A DNA stretch of 30,393 bases from JBCFAY01 sp038562375 (GTDB lineage: Bacteria > Bacillota > Clostridia > Christensenellales > CAG-138), in contig JBCFAY010000031.1 in NCBI GenBank assembly GCA_038562375.1, positions 1 to 30,393 on the forward strand, read 5' to 3'. The notes beneath the pieces are model-generated. The model was given only the letters and a program-made list of their open reading frames with translations. It was not told the origin of the DNA and ran no database searches. This document shows, piece by piece, positions 15,003 to 21,590 of the stretch; position 1 is the stretch's first letter; every line of letters begins with the position of its first letter. The position numbers and the translations under genes were made by a program.

Positions 15003-16225
15003 TCTGAACCTCTTCCATTGCCGCATCCCACTTCCGGTTTGTCGACCAGCAGCGCCCGCAATATGCCGGTGTACAGCCGGGTGGCTTTCATAAGCTGATC
15101 CATGGGCATGTATTCGTCGATGATGTGGGCGGTATTCAAGTCTCCCGGGCCAAAGCCCAGCGTCCTGATGCCGGCCTCGCCGCCGTAGTGGCTGCCGTTG
15201 GTGCAAAAGTGCCAATACCCGATGTTGGGCGTGTGCCCCATCCGCACAAACTCGTTGTATACCGCCTGAATATACTCTTCTTCGGGGGAGAACAGCCATG
15301 CCGGGAAGAACCGGTCCGCCTCGATCCCTTCCCCGGTATAGCAGCGCTCTTTGCCGTGGGAATAGGACACTTTGCCCTTGAAATCGGGATCCTCTTTCTC
15401 CATCTGTGAAATGATGTCCCGGATGGGCTGGAGCACGCCGTCGGGCGTTTCCCCAACCAGCAGGCGGCGGTCAAAATTGGCCACGCAGTACTCGGGCACC
15501 ACCGACGCCCCCGGATAGGGGAACGATTTGATGTCGCTCAGCTCCAGAATTCCCTTGCCCAGATGCTCGTGCTCCGTAAGGGGCAGCAGGCGGATGCGCC
15601 GGATCAAATCGATCATTTTCACGGCGGCGTTGACGCCCGCCTCGGGGTTGGCGGAATGAGCGGGGCGGCCGAAGGTCTCCACCATGATCTCCGCCCGGCC
15701 CCTCTGCCCAACCTTCAAATCCATCTGGGAGGCCTCTCCGATGACGACATAGTCGGGCCTTGTGTTCTTGGAGATCTCCCGGGCCGCGACCCCCTCGAAG
15801 CACTCCTCATGGCACACGCCCGCGACGTAGATATCCCCGGCAAAATCCCTTTTGGTATCCTCTGCAAAAAAGGCGGCGGCGCAGGCCATGGACCCCACCG
15901 CGCACTTCATATCCGAGGTTCCCCGCCCCCACATCCTTCCGTCGGATACCTCCCCGGCATAAGGCGCATGGCTCCACTTGCTCTCGTCCTGTACCGGCAC
16001 CACGTCGATATGCCCGTCGAACAGGACGGTCTTTCCCGCGCGGCTTCCCTTGATGTGCCCGATACAGTTGCCGTATTTATCCACATGAACGGCATCATAA
16101 CCCATGTTCAGCATGGAGCTTTTCAGTTTTTCAACAACGCCTTGCTCCTTGCCGGACAGGCTTTCCTCCCGGATCAGGGAGACGCACAGATCCCGCACCT
16201 GTTGTTGGCGTTTTTCACTGAGCAT
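14999..16225 (-). CDS. M20 family metallohydrolase, ArgE/DapE/YgeY-like, copy 2
   Basis: A 408-residue M20 enzyme. Zinc ligands: H72 and D74 in DGHIDVVP, D105 in GTSDMK, E140/E141 in CHEEC, E164 in GEAS, and a late His in NTAHIIDEY. It shares VGQRGRAEI and the CTNGSHYGGEAGI-TLGFGPG block with the YgeY branch but is clearly diverged from the copy at 2791-3993. The ATG at 16225 has AAGGAGG upstream. It is 22 nt after the PreA-like gene and overlaps the racemase gene by 4 nt. The expected reaction is hydrolysis of an N-acyl or N-carbamoyl L-amino acid or similar amide; coupling to the racemase suggests a stereochemical step just before or after it. Confidence 0.87.
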   Translation of the reverse strand: MLSEKRQQQVRDLCVSLIREESLSGKEQGVVEKLKSSMLNMGYDAVHVDKYGNCIGHIKGSRAGKTVLFDGHIDVVPVQDESKWSHAPYAGEVSDGRMWGRGTSDMKCAVGSMACAAAFFAEDTKRDFAGDIYVAGVCHEECFEGVAAREISKNTRPDYVVIGEASQMDLKVGQRGRAEIMVETFGRPAHSANPEAGVNAAVKMIDLIRRIRLLPLTEHEHLGKGILELSDIKSFPYPGASVVPEYCVANFDRRLLVGETPDGVLQPIRDIISQMEKEDPDFKGKVSYSHGKERCYTGEGIEADRFFPAWLFSPEEEYIQAVYNEFVRMGHTPNIGYWHFCTNGSHYGGEAGIRTLGFGPGDLNTAHIIDEYMPMDQLMKATRLYTGILRALLVDKPEVGCGNGRGSE

Positions 16226-16247
16226 TTTCCTCTTTCCTCCTTTTGGT

Positions 16248-17351
16248 TTACAGCACGCCTTCTATCGCGTTCGACGGGCAAAGGGACTGACACAGCCCGC
16301 AGCCAAAACATTTATTGGTATCCACAACCGGCAATTTATCCTCTGTTTCCCCAAAGGCAAAGTAAGGACAGTTCCTTATGCAGATGCCGCACCGCTTACA
16401 TTTGCCCGCGTCCACCCTCGGGAAGGAGGGCGTCAGCTTCTCTTGCGGCAGCACCATCGCGGTGTTTTTCACTTCGTCCACATCGGCAAAGCCGTAGCGA
16501 TCCAGCACGCCTGTCAAACCGGAAATGACCTTGCCGTACATATCGCGGCCCTTGAGCATGGCGATCGAGAGCATCTGTACCGCGTCGGCCCCGGCCAAAA
16601 GATATTCAACCACGTCTTCGGCGCTCCCTACGCCTCCGGTGCCGATGATGGAAATCTCGGGGATACCGCTTTTGATCATGTGGATCATGGCCAAAGCATA
16701 TGGCTTGATGGCGGGCCCCGATGTCCATACGTATCCTCCGCCCGCGGTACCGATGACAGGCCCGCGCTTTTTAAGATCAATCACCATGTTCGGGCCGATG
16801 GCCGTGGCCGCGGTTACGCCGAGGGCGCCGTTTTTCATACAGATTTCGGCGTATTCCACCGGTTTTGCGAACGAGGCGCCGTTCATCTTCACCCAAAAGG
16901 GTTTTTTAGTCATCTGCCGGGCAATGGCGACAAATTCGCCGATCGGGGCAAAATCCAACGAGCTATACCGCGGATTCAATTCATACCCGTCCACAAACGG
17001 GTCGAGCTGAGGGATCAGCTTTTTCAGGTCTTCCGGACTATATCCCACGCTGGCCAACACAGGCGTTTTACTGCCGCAGCGATATCCGGGAAGAAAATCC
17101 TCCACCCAGCGCGCAGCGTCATACTCGGACCAAAGTTCGCAATTCATAATGGCGTTGGCGCCGCTCACAATACACGGGCGCTGCACCTTTGCGGCTTCCG
17201 GGGCGATGGTTTTGGTGACCACGGCGCCGACCTTTTGCTCGTTGGCCAAAAACAGCATACGCTCCAGGTCGCCGGTGTGGGGGCCGGAACCGGGCAGCAC
17301 GGGATTTTCCAGCGCGATGCCGCCGAGGGTGGTTTTCAACCTTTTGTCCAA
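16248..17351 (-). CDS. PreA-like FMN/2x[4Fe-4S] protein without the catalytic-Cys loop, copy 2
   Basis: A 367-residue paralogue of the protein at 4006-5091, with the same barrel plus two ferredoxin motifs, CKRCGICIRNCP and CFGCGLCQSLCP, at the C-terminus. FMN-barrel blocks TKTIAPE, FWVKMNG, TSGPAIKPYALA and AGADAVQ are kept. As in copy 1 the N-x-S-C-P catalytic loop is missing and replaced by GYELNPRYSS (122-131). The match of the replacement (E-x-x-P-R-Y in both) shows it is a conserved family feature rather than decay. The start is a TTG at 17351 with AAGGAG 10 nt upstream; another TTG at 17339 is possible. It lies 27 nt after the SsnA-like gene. It probably transfers electrons between a reduced ferredoxin-like donor and a heterocyclic ring. 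Confidence 0.82.
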   Translation of the reverse strand: MDKRLKTTLGGIALENPVLPGSGPHTGDLERMLFLANEQKVGAVVTKTIAPEAAKVQRPCIVSGANAIMNCELWSEYDAARWVEDFLPGYRCGSKTPVLASVGYSPEDLKKLIPQLDPFVDGYELNPRYSSLDFAPIGEFVAIARQMTKKPFWVKMNGASFAKPVEYAEICMKNGALGVTAATAIGPNMVIDLKKRGPVIGTAGGGYVWTSGPAIKPYALAMIHMIKSGIPEISIIGTGGVGSAEDVVEYLLAGADAVQMLSIAMLKGRDMYGKVISGLTGVLDRYGFADVDEVKNTAMVLPQEKLTPSFPRVDAGKCKRCGICIRNCPYFAFGETEDKLPVVDTNKCFGCGLCQSLCPSNAIEGVL

Positions 17352-17378
17352 ATTCGGTAAGCTCCTTCCAGAATTCCT

Positions 17379-18683
17379 TTACAGCGGGCAGCCGATCCGC
17401 TTCCATAGCGCGGCGGCGGATTTGCGCGCCTCGCGGCAGATGGCTTCCTCGTCGAACTGCACCTGATAACGAACCATCTTCTCTCTGCCGGCGCACCACA
17501 CGCCGTGCGGCCGATAGGAATTCCAGATGCCGTCGAGCACATGGCCGAAGATGTTGTTTTCCGTAAGCTCGGTGGGCGGGATGTAGTCCGACAGGGCAAA
17601 ATCCGCTTGGTAACCCGCTTCGAAGCGGCCCAACCGCACCCCGAGCGCGTTCGAAGCGAATCGATAGCTGTTGCGCACGCACCCGAGCAGCTTGTCGTAG
17701 CCGAACCACCAGGGGTTTTTGGTCCTTAGGTGCATGGCGAACAGGGTATTGCGGATGTCGGCGGCAAAATTGCTTCCCAGGCTATCGTTGCCCAGCACCA
17801 CGTCGACATCGTTGCGTTTTAGCAGCCTGAAATCCGGAAGGCCGTTTGCGGTGTTCATGTTGGAGGTGATGTTCAGCACCGCCGTGGCGCCCAGTTCCCG
17901 GGTCAGGTCCGCCTCCCGGTCGTCGATATTGACGCAGTGCGCAAAAAGGCTGCCGGGGTTCACGACGCCCTTGTCTGCGAAGCGCTCCACAATGCGTTTG
18001 CCGTAGCGGTTCACCGATTGCTCTTCGTCCTCCAGGCTCTCCCCCACATGGACGTGCACCGGCATATCCCCGATGGCCTCGGCCACTTTATCCAGCGTTT
18101 TATCGCTCAAAGACATGGAGGCGTGCATTCCGAACATAGCGCCGTGCATTTCGCTTTTGCCCTTGCTATAGAAATCCACGTTTTCCCGAATGCATTGATC
18201 CACATCAAACCGGTCGCTGGTTTCGAAGCAGAACACCCCGCGCAGGCCGATTTCGTCCACCCAGGCCTTCTTTAAGGCGCTTAAGCTGCCGAGGGTATCC
18301 ACCCCGCTGGCGTGGTGATCGAAGATGGCGGTGACGCCGCAGCGGATGTGGTCCATCGCCAGAGTCTTGGCGCTGTGATACACGCCGTCCAGATCCAGCC
18401 CGCCGTCCACCCGCCAATACAGCTGCTCCAGCTGTTCCCGAAACGTGGTGGAGTTCAAAGGAGGCAGGTTGATGCCCCGCATGAAAGCGCCGTATAAATG
18501 GGCATGCCCGATGACAAGGCCCGGCAGCAAAAAAGCGCCTTTTGCATCGATCACCTCGCGGTCGGCAGCAGGCCGGTAATCCTTCATCGAGCCCGTTTCG
18601 GCGATCGTCTTATCGAATACAATGTAGCTATTCGGCCGATAGGTGTAAAAATCATAGAGGTTGGCGTTGATAATGGCTTTCAT
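17379..18683 (-). CDS. SsnA-like amidohydrolase, copy 2
   Basis: A 434-residue amidohydrolase closely similar to the protein at 824-2122. Metal ligands: H60 and H62 in GHAHLYGA, His in PVHVHVGES, His in FAHCVNI, Asp in LGNDSLG. Shared SsnA blocks are IFDHHASG and FCFETSDRFDVD. The ATG at 18683 is only 3 nt after the deaminase stop; the ribosome site is weak and lies in the deaminase coding end, so the two proteins are likely made by coupled translation in near-equal amounts. That tight pairing, seen with the HDA-type deaminase, supports a joint function. The substrate is probably a nucleobase-like ring; whether it deaminates or opens a ring is not decidable. Confidence 0.86.
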   Translation of the reverse strand: MKAIINANLYDFYTYRPNSYIVFDKTIAETGSMKDYRPAADREVIDAKGAFLLPGLVIGHAHLYGAFMRGINLPPLNSTTFREQLEQLYWRVDGGLDLDGVYHSAKTLAMDHIRCGVTAIFDHHASGVDTLGSLSALKKAWVDEIGLRGVFCFETSDRFDVDQCIRENVDFYSKGKSEMHGAMFGMHASMSLSDKTLDKVAEAIGDMPVHVHVGESLEDEEQSVNRYGKRIVERFADKGVVNPGSLFAHCVNIDDREADLTRELGATAVLNITSNMNTANGLPDFRLLKRNDVDVVLGNDSLGSNFAADIRNTLFAMHLRTKNPWWFGYDKLLGCVRNSYRFASNALGVRLGRFEAGYQADFALSDYIPPTELTENNIFGHVLDGIWNSYRPHGVWCAGREKMVRYQVQFDEEAICREARKSAAALWKRIGCPL

Positions 18684-18686
18684 GGC

Positions 18687-19184
18687 TCAGTCATCCACAA
18701 CCAGGCCCGGTATGTTCAGGGACCTTACCCAGTCCTTTACGATGGATTCCGCCGGTTTATACTCCGGATAGGGGCCTTCCACCCGAATGGGAGAAGGGGA
18801 ACGCCGGGCAAACTCTTCGCTGGAAATATCCAATCCTCCGGGCAAGATCTCCCCCAGCCTCTTTTCCGACATGGCGAACTTCACCGCCCCGATCCCCGTC
18901 CAGAAAACGGCGCCCATGCACATGACGCAGGGTTCCACCAGCGCATACATGGTACACTTCTGCAATTCATTCTTGGGGTAGGTCTTGGCCGCGCGTCTGG
19001 CCAGCAGAATGGCGTCGTGGGCGGTGGGATCGCGATCGGTGCCGGCCATGTTGCCCTGCTCCATCATGATTTCGCCGTTCTCCCCCACCAATACGGCGGC
19101 AAAGCCGTCGTCCCCCCGGGCCAGCGCCCGACGGGCCAGCTCGGCCGTTTTATCGAAGTAAAAAGAGTCTTCCTTCCAAGCCAT
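18687..19184 (-). CDS. CDA-fold deaminase paralogue lacking the catalytic Glu (HDA), copy 2
   Basis: A 165-residue CDA-fold protein. The active-site line reads DPTAHDAI where relatives read DPTAHAEI, so alignment is unambiguous: the zinc-binding H56 is kept, Ala becomes D57 and the catalytic Glu becomes A58. C86 and C89 (EPCVMC) complete the zinc site. The segment GDDGFAAVLVG replaces the usual PFGAVIV. Copy 1 (2154-2639) shares all these changes. The ATG at 19184 has GGGAGG at 8-nt spacing; upstream in-frame codons lie in a repeat-rich leader and were rejected. First gene of operon 2 and coupled to the SsnA-like gene. It may be an altered hydrolase using Asp57, or a structural partner of another deaminase. 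Confidence 0.86.
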   Translation of the reverse strand: MAWKEDSFYFDKTAELARRALARGDDGFAAVLVGENGEIMMEQGNMAGTDRDPTAHDAILLARRAAKTYPKNELQKCTMYALVEPCVMCMGAVFWTGIGAVKFAMSEKRLGEILPGGLDISSEEFARRSPSPIRVEGPYPEYKPAESIVKDWVRSLNIPGLVVDD

Positions 19185-19230
19185 AGTAATTGCCTCCCAA
19201 TTGATCGAGTAGATGTGAATATCGTCCATA

Positions 19231-19291
19231 TCGGTCTGCGGTCGCGTTGCGGTTTGTCGGTCGGCCTGTCGGTCGGTCGCGCCTGCGGTCT
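19231..19291 (-). repeat. CGGTC-rich short repeats in the operon 2 leader
   Basis: TGTCGGTCGG occurs at 19255-19264 and again at 19267-19276 (12-nt period), flanked by TGCGGTCGCG and CTGCGGTCTG variants. The block lies between the predicted operator and the ribosome site of the first gene. Its function is unknown; slippage-prone spacing or a regulatory target is possible. Confidence 0.5.
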
Positions 19292-19297
19292 GTTCAA

Positions 19298-19310
19298 CCA
19301 ATTAATCAGT
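19298..19310. promoter_or_regulatory. Predicted TetR operator just downstream of the operon 2 start
   Basis: On the minus strand this reads ACTGATTAATTGG. It matches the ACTGATTA core found at both promoters controlled by the first TetR. It extends to a near-palindrome AACTGATTAATTGGTT and sits just after the expected start point. Confidence 0.55.
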
Positions 19311-19321
19311 TTATAGATTAT

Positions 19322-19350
19322 ATTGTATAGATCGATCGATATATTGTCAA
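19322..19350 (-). promoter_or_regulatory. Sigma-A promoter of operon 2
   Basis: On the minus strand TTGACA (19345-19350) and TACAAT (19322-19327) are 17 nt apart. The spacer contains the palindrome ATCGATCGAT, a candidate second operator. Confidence 0.7.
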
Positions 19351-19433
19351 TATAGGAACCTCTCCGATGAGCAAAATATTTTATAAAAAGAAAGAGGCTG
19401 TCTTTGCCCCCTCCAGCGCTATCGATGCACATT

Positions 19434-20012
19434 TTATGATTGATCTCGGGCCAACTGCAAAATTAGTCGCTTGCAAAAATCCATATACGCGGCCAGATCG
19501 AGCTCCTCATCCGCCAGGTATTGCAGCATCATTCCTTCCAGGAGGGAAATGGTGAGCAGGGAAAGCATATGTCTTTTTGCTTTGTCCAACCCGGCATGCG
19601 CTTCGAGGATTTTTTCAACGTCGCCGCGCCACATCCTATAGTTGCGCTTGACATTGGCTTTGGTGGCTTCATTTACATGAGCGCGCAGCCATAGATCCTG
19701 CTGGACATATTCATATTTAGGGGTATTGGTCAGGATATCTTCCTTTTGCCTGAAAATGACATCCAGCTTGGAACTAAGATCGTTGCCTTCATCCTCCAGC
19801 TGATCCTTGCGCTGGTCGACAAACCTCTCAAGAACACGCTTTTGCACCGCCAGCAGCAGATCTTCCTTGGACTTAAAATAATAATGCACGTTGGATTGGG
19901 CAATCCCCACCCGATCGGCTATTTGGCGCATACCGGTGCCGCTGATGGTTTTTTCGGCGATGATATCCATCGTGGCTTCCAGGATCTGGTCCTCGCGGCT
20001 ATTGTTCGCCAT
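19434..20012 (-). CDS. TetR family regulator of operon 2 (inferred)
   Basis: A 192-residue TetR-type protein. The helix-turn-helix reads ISGTGMRQIADRVGIAQSN then VHYYFKSKEDLL (about 23-55), strikingly like the regulator at 6441-7016 (both have ISGT-M--IA---G--Q-N-HY). The ligand domain is diverged, so the inducer may differ. The ATG at 20012 is preceded on the minus strand by GGGAGGAAAAAC. The gene is upstream of and codirectional with operon 2, with a separate promoter between them. Paralogy with the first TetR, and shared operator-like sequence, suggest a regulatory duplication along with the enzymes. Confidence 0.88.
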   Translation of the reverse strand: MANNSREDQILEATMDIIAEKTISGTGMRQIADRVGIAQSNVHYYFKSKEDLLLAVQKRVLERFVDQRKDQLEDEGNDLSSKLDVIFRQKEDILTNTPKYEYVQQDLWLRAHVNEATKANVKRNYRMWRGDVEKILEAHAGLDKAKRHMLSLLTISLLEGMMLQYLADEELDLAAYMDFCKRLILQLARDQS

Positions 20013-20551
20013 GTTTTTCCTCCCGGCAATATGCGTTCCTGCTTGCTGTTATGGTGAAGTATGCTTTTGCTTGCGCACAGCGATTCTTGCTGATCCCGGG
20101 CGATTGCAGACCCCGGAAACCCGGGGCGCACCATACTCTGATTGGCAGCGCGCTCGCTTATCATTCCCCTCGGCAATTCAATCGCAAAGCCTTTATATCC
20201 TCCAGGAAACTTTAGAATATTATATCAGAGCGCTCTGCCGTTTGACAAACGCGCCGATTGTTGCCGCAATACCGGCTTAGGCAGGAATCCAGCTTTTGCA
20301 TTCCGGCTTTACAGAGCATTGAGCATTGCCGCCATTGTAGGCAATGCTGTAGGCAGGAGCAGTCTGTTTTAGCCTATTAGAACACGAGCGGGAATGAGTA
20401 GCAAAAATCCACGAGCAAATTGGAATGGATCAGAAACACTATAAAGAAGGCGGCAGGACAGGCCCCACCTTGACTTTGCGATACGTACAGTTCCCCGCAT
20501 ATGGTTAAAGTATCCCAATTGGTCACATGCAAAATATTATAAAAAGCAATC
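20013..20551. other. Intergenic region between the TetR gene and the HTH gene
   Basis: I see no coding gene here. It holds a 6-bp CCCCGG/CCGGGG hairpin (20111-20126) and an 8-bp GCATTGCC/GGCAATGC hairpin (20323-20330 with 20340-20347) without a T-tract. It is the boundary between the catabolic locus and the lipoprotein-rich right part. Confidence 0.5.
20219..20227 (-). promoter_or_regulatory. Possible extended -10 for the second tetR gene
   Basis: The minus strand reads TGATATAAT, an extended -10 element, about 200 nt upstream of the TetR start. No convincing -35 was found. Confidence 0.3.
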
Positions 20552-20580
20552 TTGACATTGATCCAATTATTCCATATAAT
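20552..20580 (+). promoter_or_regulatory. Consensus sigma-A promoter of the HTH gene
   Basis: TTGACA (20552-20557) and TATAAT (20575-20580), both perfect, with a 17-nt spacer. It lies 31 nt upstream of the HTH gene start. Such a strong core promoter suggests either high constitutive expression or repression by an unseen factor. Confidence 0.9.
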
Positions 20581-20611
20581 TCGACTACAGGGAATAATAA
20601 GGAGTGTCTTT

Positions 20612-21061
20612 ATGGCGGGAAAATATTATACAGTCGAGCAGATTTCATCGATGCTTAAAATCCATCCTAAAACTATCCAGCGTTATATTAGGGAGGGAAA
20701 ACTTCGCGCGAATAAAGTAGGCAAAAGTTGGCGCATTAATGGTCACGATTTAAGCGTTTTTATTGAAAACGAAAAAAGCGCCTATGTATTGGATGACCAG
20801 AATAAGATACTTCCAATTGAAGATAGAATCAAAGTGTCGGCCGTTGTAGATATCGGGGTCTACGATAAGGACGATGCAATCCATATCATTGATATGCTGA
20901 CCGGGGCACTAAATTCAAAGCCACCTGAATATGGGAGTTCATCCATGCACACGCAGCACATCATGGAGGAAAATAAAATCCGCATAACCTTGTGGGGCGG
21001 TATACGTTTTATGGAAGTAATGATCAGCTCCATATCCACATTGACAGAACAAACGGAATGA
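20612..21061 (+). CDS. Excisionase/MerR-like helix-turn-helix protein
   Basis: A 149-residue protein with an N-terminal winged helix-turn-helix of the excisionase type: YYTVEQISSMLKIHPKTIQR then YIREGKLRANKVGKSWRI (about 5-43), followed by a helix and a C-terminal region of about 90 residues that I do not recognise. The C-terminal part is not hydrophobic enough for a membrane segment. The ATG at 20612 has AAGGAG at 7-nt spacing. It is followed closely by the remnant of an alpha/beta hydrolase gene, and the pair was probably an operon in which this protein regulated the hydrolase. Base composition is lower in GC than the catabolic locus, which suggests a different origin. Confidence 0.8.
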   Translation: MAGKYYTVEQISSMLKIHPKTIQRYIREGKLRANKVGKSWRINGHDLSVFIENEKSAYVLDDQNKILPIEDRIKVSAVVDIGVYDKDDAIHIIDMLTGALNSKPPEYGSSSMHTQHIMEENKIRITLWGGIRFMEVMISSISTLTEQTE

Positions 21062-21081
21062 TAAGGAGAGATAAAAACCGA

Positions 21082-21461
21082 ATGCGGACATCTTGGAAAA
21101 AGCGAAAAATGCCTCTCTTCAGAATGAGACTATAACGATGGTCTCCCCCACTGTTGCCTTGGGAATTGAACTGCCGAAAGAGGTTGAGGAGTTCATCAAT
21201 CTGATTTTTTGGGGATATAATCCGATTACAGAGGCATTACCTGTTTTCCAGGACGAACAGCTTATGAGGCTTATGATGCCAATCATATTTATTGCGGGTA
21301 AAAACGACATTATGGTTGATGCCGTCACAGCCGCGCAAAGACTGGGTAAACTTATCCCGAATGCCGAAGGACATTTATTGACGCTGGCAACCGTCATGGG
21401 ATATGAGGAAAACGCTTCGGATATCCTCCCGCCGTTACCTCCACAGGCCGCCTTACATTGA
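21082..21461 (+). pseudogene. Alpha/beta hydrolase remnant (C-terminal part only)
   Basis: The readable frame (from a TTG at 21093 to 21461) encodes only the last third of an alpha/beta hydrolase. It keeps the probable catalytic Asp in FIAGKNDIMV and His in PNAEGHLL, but has no Gly-x-Ser-x-Gly nucleophile elbow and no oxyanion strand. A well-placed ATG at 21082, 12 nt after AAGGAG, is in another frame and stops after 17 codons, as expected if an internal deletion joined the two ends out of frame. The product should be inactive. It sits 20 nt after the HTH gene. The alternative of a short functional protein seems unlikely. Confidence 0.7.
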
Positions 21462-21590
21462 TAACTGGCAAATTCTATGTTAAAATATTAATTGAGCTGT
21501 AGTAAAGGCGTTCCTAAAACTATTAACCCGAATTACGAACATCTCTAAACTGTCAAGCGCGTAGGTACATACGAAAACGGAGGGGATGCG

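Noticed and set aside
19231..19291. CRISPR-like repeat array
   Set aside because: The units are only about 10-12 nt, imperfect and without spacers or cas genes.
20242..20270. Plus-strand promoter starting with TTGACA at 20242
   Set aside because: No acceptable -10 box at 16-18 nt and no gene immediately downstream.
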